Below, piece by piece: positions 60,773 to 64,000 of a stretch of 64,000 nt of DNA. Made by a program: the position numbers and the translations under genes. Where the stretch lies: assembly GCA_964020975.1 (NCBI GenBank), contig OZ026630.1, positions 27,400,637 to 27,464,636 on the forward strand, written 5' to 3'. Position 1 is the first letter of the stretch; the number at the start of each line of letters is the position of its first letter. The notes under the pieces were generated by a model. It searched no databases. It saw only the letters and a list, made by a program, of their open reading frames with translations, and was not told the origin of the DNA. The DNA is from Hermodice carunculata. Taxonomy: Eukaryota; Annelida; Polychaeta; Eunicida; Amphinomidae.

Positions 60773-63700
60773 TGTAAGGTGCTGCGCTGTATGGGGCAAT
60801 TTGGCTTGCTGTCCCATGATAAAAATAAAGAGGACTGTGAAAGAAATAACATGGCCACTTCCAGGTGTTGGCTGTTGCATTCGCTGCATGAGGTAAATTG
60901 CCTTATATGTTTGAGTGAGTTAACTCAACATAACTTTGGTGCTGAAACCCGGGAAAAGACTACGTCGCACAAGTGTGCTGATACAGAGGTCCTGTGTGGT
61001 GGTGGTAGCTCCATGTGTCACTGTGCAGTGGGCCTTTATTTACCATGTGCAAGTTGGTGCATTGACATTGTGGCTTGTGCTGGTGGTGTGTAAGTTATTC
61101 GTAAGTAACAAAGAGCCACCAAGCCAATGAATGCCCGTTTTATGACTTTTTGAGGTGATACTGCACTCTGTGACATTTCAGGTACTATGGCTGAATAAAG
61201 GTCCGTGCAGTGGCCACAGAATCTTTGGATTGGGCCAGCAAAGGTTTGGAGGACCTTTCTAGAGAACAACGAGATGCAGATTTGCACACCCTGAATGATG
61301 CAATGAAAGAATTCGATAATTGTTTAAAAGCATCGGATGAAGCCCAATCTGCCGCGGAGCTTGTATTTGAAGAGACAGCATTGGAAACTGATATAGAAGA
61401 AGCTCACAATTATCTAGAAATTGTTCGTGCTTCAGTTGTAACTGATGGTAAACTGATATAAAACACTGGTGTGAAGTGTTGATAGTCAGTCCCAGGCCAC
61501 TGAGGATAAAAGCACATCTGTGGAGGTCAAACTTTCCAATTACAGTTACCAACCTTGAGTGGTGACGTCACTGAGTGGACTCCCTTTTGGGAACAATTTG
61601 AAGTTGTTGAACATAAAATTCAGTGGCCACATGTGACTAAGTTTACATGTTTACATTCATTGATGAGAGGGGAGGCCAAGCATGTGGTGCAAGGTTTTTC
61701 AATGACAGGGGTCCGTCACCAAGCTGCTGTTGAATTATTGCAACAAGGATTGGGCCAAAAGGAGAGAGTTATTTTCTTGCATGTGCAGCAGCTTCCTAAT
61801 TTGATGGTACCCAAACAACAAAAGGTGGGAATTCTATGATATTGTCCAAACATATGTAAGCACCCTGGGCAATTTAGGTCTCTATCTTCTGTAACCAGCA
61901 CAGTGTCATCTTGCCCGCCCCCCCCCCCCCACTGTCCAGACTGCTACCTGACATTAGATTTGAATGGGCATGTGAGGGGGAGTCCCATGAAAGCAATTTG
62001 GAATTTTTATTGAAATTCTTTAAAGTAAGATAGAGCACAAGCAGTGATCTCAGACCTTTACAAAGGATTCTACAAATGTGGCCACATCTACAGACAAATC
62101 GTCGAACTTTGCACCCCAATCACAAGAGTCATTGCCTAATGCAATTGCATTACTGTCAAAAAGAGACTTTGGGTACACTATGTGGGCAAAAGAGTCACAC
62201 TATTGAGAAGTGCTACAATATTACATGTATTCCTGCGTGTGACAGGAAAGATGTGTTGCATACTGTCAATGCATGCTTTCAGTGACTCAGTACCCAGAAA
62301 GGTCATGCCTACCAGAGATGTTCTGCCTGTTGATGCAAGTTTAATGGATAGCATCATGCTATTTTGTGCGATGCCGATCAGGATCCACCTAAAGAGCCAA
62401 AAATGACACTTATAAATCATTTAGTGGCAATGGTGGCACTAATACACTCTCAGTCACTGCACTGCAGTGTACCTGTGTCTGATGTACATGTGTGTAATAT
62501 AAATTCACTTTCAGTGAAAACTATTCATACTTTTGGAGACTGCTTGAGTTTCCATACAAGGTAAATGTGGGGTCACAGAAGCTGTACTGTTGTTTAACAC
62601 TGGATCAGACAAAACCTATCTAAGCAAGTCATTGGTAAGCAAAAGAGAGCCCCAGTAGGTTGGTTGACAAAGTCTTGCATATGCAGCCTTTGGCAGTGAC
62701 AAAATGAGCAAATTGCAAGCATGAAATAAGTTCAAAACATTACTTTGCAGGGCCCCCAGGGAAATGCTGCAAATATTGTTCCACTGAAATCCCTATTATT
62801 TGCCCCCCCCCCCCCATGTTTCATCATAGTGTCCTAAATGTCGCTTTGTAATCCTTGGGAAATGATATGAAGTTTTGGTGATGTTGTTAACGGCCAATAG
62901 TTAAGGTTGGCCCCTTATATGGTCTGGACTATTAATTGAAAGTCATGACTACTGACAAAGTATGTCTCCCAGATGGGTTGGTTGCAGAGTGATCCATTTT
63001 TGGCTGAATTTTTTACAGGCTCTATGTCCATTTCAATGGCTGTTGTGTCTCCTGATCGTAGTGTTTCCCACCAGTTGATGTGCTTGAATATTTCAGAGCT
63101 CTGCCTGCGGTCTTTCTATGATCTGAAGCCCATTGGTGTTATCCCCGATGCACCATCTACTGCTGTAAAATACCCAGTGTTAAAACACTTTTCAAAAATA
63201 TGAAGCTTATCGCAAATAACTATCAGGTCACATTGCCTTGGCATTCAGAAGATGTTAGCAAACATTTAGTGGATAATAAGAAACATGCTGAGGTAAGGCT
63301 TCTTCAGTTAAGTAAGAAATTGTACATGGATCCTGACATAGGTCCTTGTACATTTCTCTAGATGGAAGGTGGCTGTCACTGGTGATATTTCTAAGCGTTT
63401 CTTCAAATAGAAGTAAGACGCAAGGATCACAGATTTCTGTGTAATCATGGTGATGAGGTGCAGGTCATGAGATTCACTAGGGTCCCATTTGAGAGTTGTA
63501 GCTCGCCATTTCTTTTGAATGCAGCTATCAAACATCATCTGACGTCCTTCCTTTATCCAGAGCAGTGCTTGAGTTTTCAGCCAACTGGTACATAGATGAT
63601 TTTCTGACAGATGCAGATTTGGATGTTGAGGCATTTGTTCTGATTGTGAATGCTTCATACATAATGTCCGCAGCTAGCATGACTTTGACACAGTGGCTTC

Positions 63701-64000
63701 CAGCAGTGCAGCACTTGTTGAGTTACTGCCATGTGCTATCTGAGATAAATTGGTCCCATTGATTTTGTTAAGGTTTTAGGTTTAAGGTGGTTAGCTTCTT
63801 GAGACTGCTTTACCTTTGATGGTGTGGAGGTTTTAGAGGGGTGGTGTGTGACAAAATAAGCTGCATCGAGGTTTATGGTTTGTATGTTCCACCATCTCAG
63901 ATTTTTCACTCCGTCATGTTGCCCAAACGTATGTTTCAAGAGCTATGGTGGTTCAGAGTGGAATGGGATACATCTGTTCCAGAAGATATCCAGTCTAAGT
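60773..64000 (+). mobile_element. BEL/Pao-type LTR retrotransposon, broken fossil, cut by window edge
   Basis: Possible 5' LTR from about 60773 (TGT) to about 60930 (ACA), followed at 60937 by TGGTGCTGAAACCCGGGA, a primer-binding site of the type usual in this family. Then come a gag-like region (about 61.2-62.3 kb, with the family's WTPFWEQFE-type text and a Cys/His knuckle), a protease region (about 62.5-62.7 kb) and the start of the RT (about 63.4 kb to the edge). It is clearly broken, with several breaks, and of moderate to old age. The 3' LTR lies outside the window. Confidence 0.8.

Overview
This is a gene-poor, repeat-rich piece of animal nuclear DNA. Spliced exons with GT/AG sites, long introns, several non-LTR retrotransposons, a BEL/Pao-type LTR fossil and many microsatellites all point to a metazoan. 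A CR1-like LINE carrying a 2A-like motif suggests a marine invertebrate (echinoderm, hemichordate, amphioxus or mollusc would all fit), but I cannot fix the phylum from the sequence alone. A 200-base run of N at 37501-37700 is an assembly gap.

The one host gene I can reconstruct with confidence is on the minus strand: a monocarboxylate transporter of the SLC16 family, with five coding exons from 55864 down to 22405. The joined exons give 492 residues, every intron is phase 1, and the third and second exons (144 nt each) fit exactly. Its introns hold most of the window's mobile DNA; intron 2 alone is 23.2 kb. A second host gene may start on the plus strand near 59.9 kb: a TATA-like box, a short leader and an ATG immediately followed by a splice donor, with a possible phase-0 second exon at 60351-60563.

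Layout. 1-5.9 kb: no gene, a few small repeats and a tRNA-like SINE head. 5.9-10.7 kb: a large imperfect inverted repeat (arms about 1.6 kb, spacer about 1.6 kb). 10.7-13.0 kb: decayed LINE with an inserted or internal 67-bp hairpin. 16-17.1 kb: copy of an unclassified repeat rich in TGACCT/AGGTCA half-sites. 17.6-20.9 kb: decayed LINE. 22.4-55.9 kb: the transporter gene, containing three further head-to-tail copies of the half-site repeat (28.5-31.1 kb), a 5'-truncated LINE (38.2-39.8 kb), a full-length and apparently intact CR1-like LINE in the sense orientation (41868-48412, 10-bp target-site duplication, ORF1 and ORF2 both open), and a 51-52 kb inverted repeat. 57.2-58.3 kb: another CR1-like remnant. 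60.8 kb to the right edge: a broken BEL/Pao fossil that runs out of the window.

I do not see a convincing undescribed multi-gene system. The observations most worth following are the intact LINE (2A-like motif with Glu replaced by His, unusually long inter-ORF region), the large inverted repeat, the half-site-bearing repeat array inside the transporter intron, and the 67-bp hairpin.
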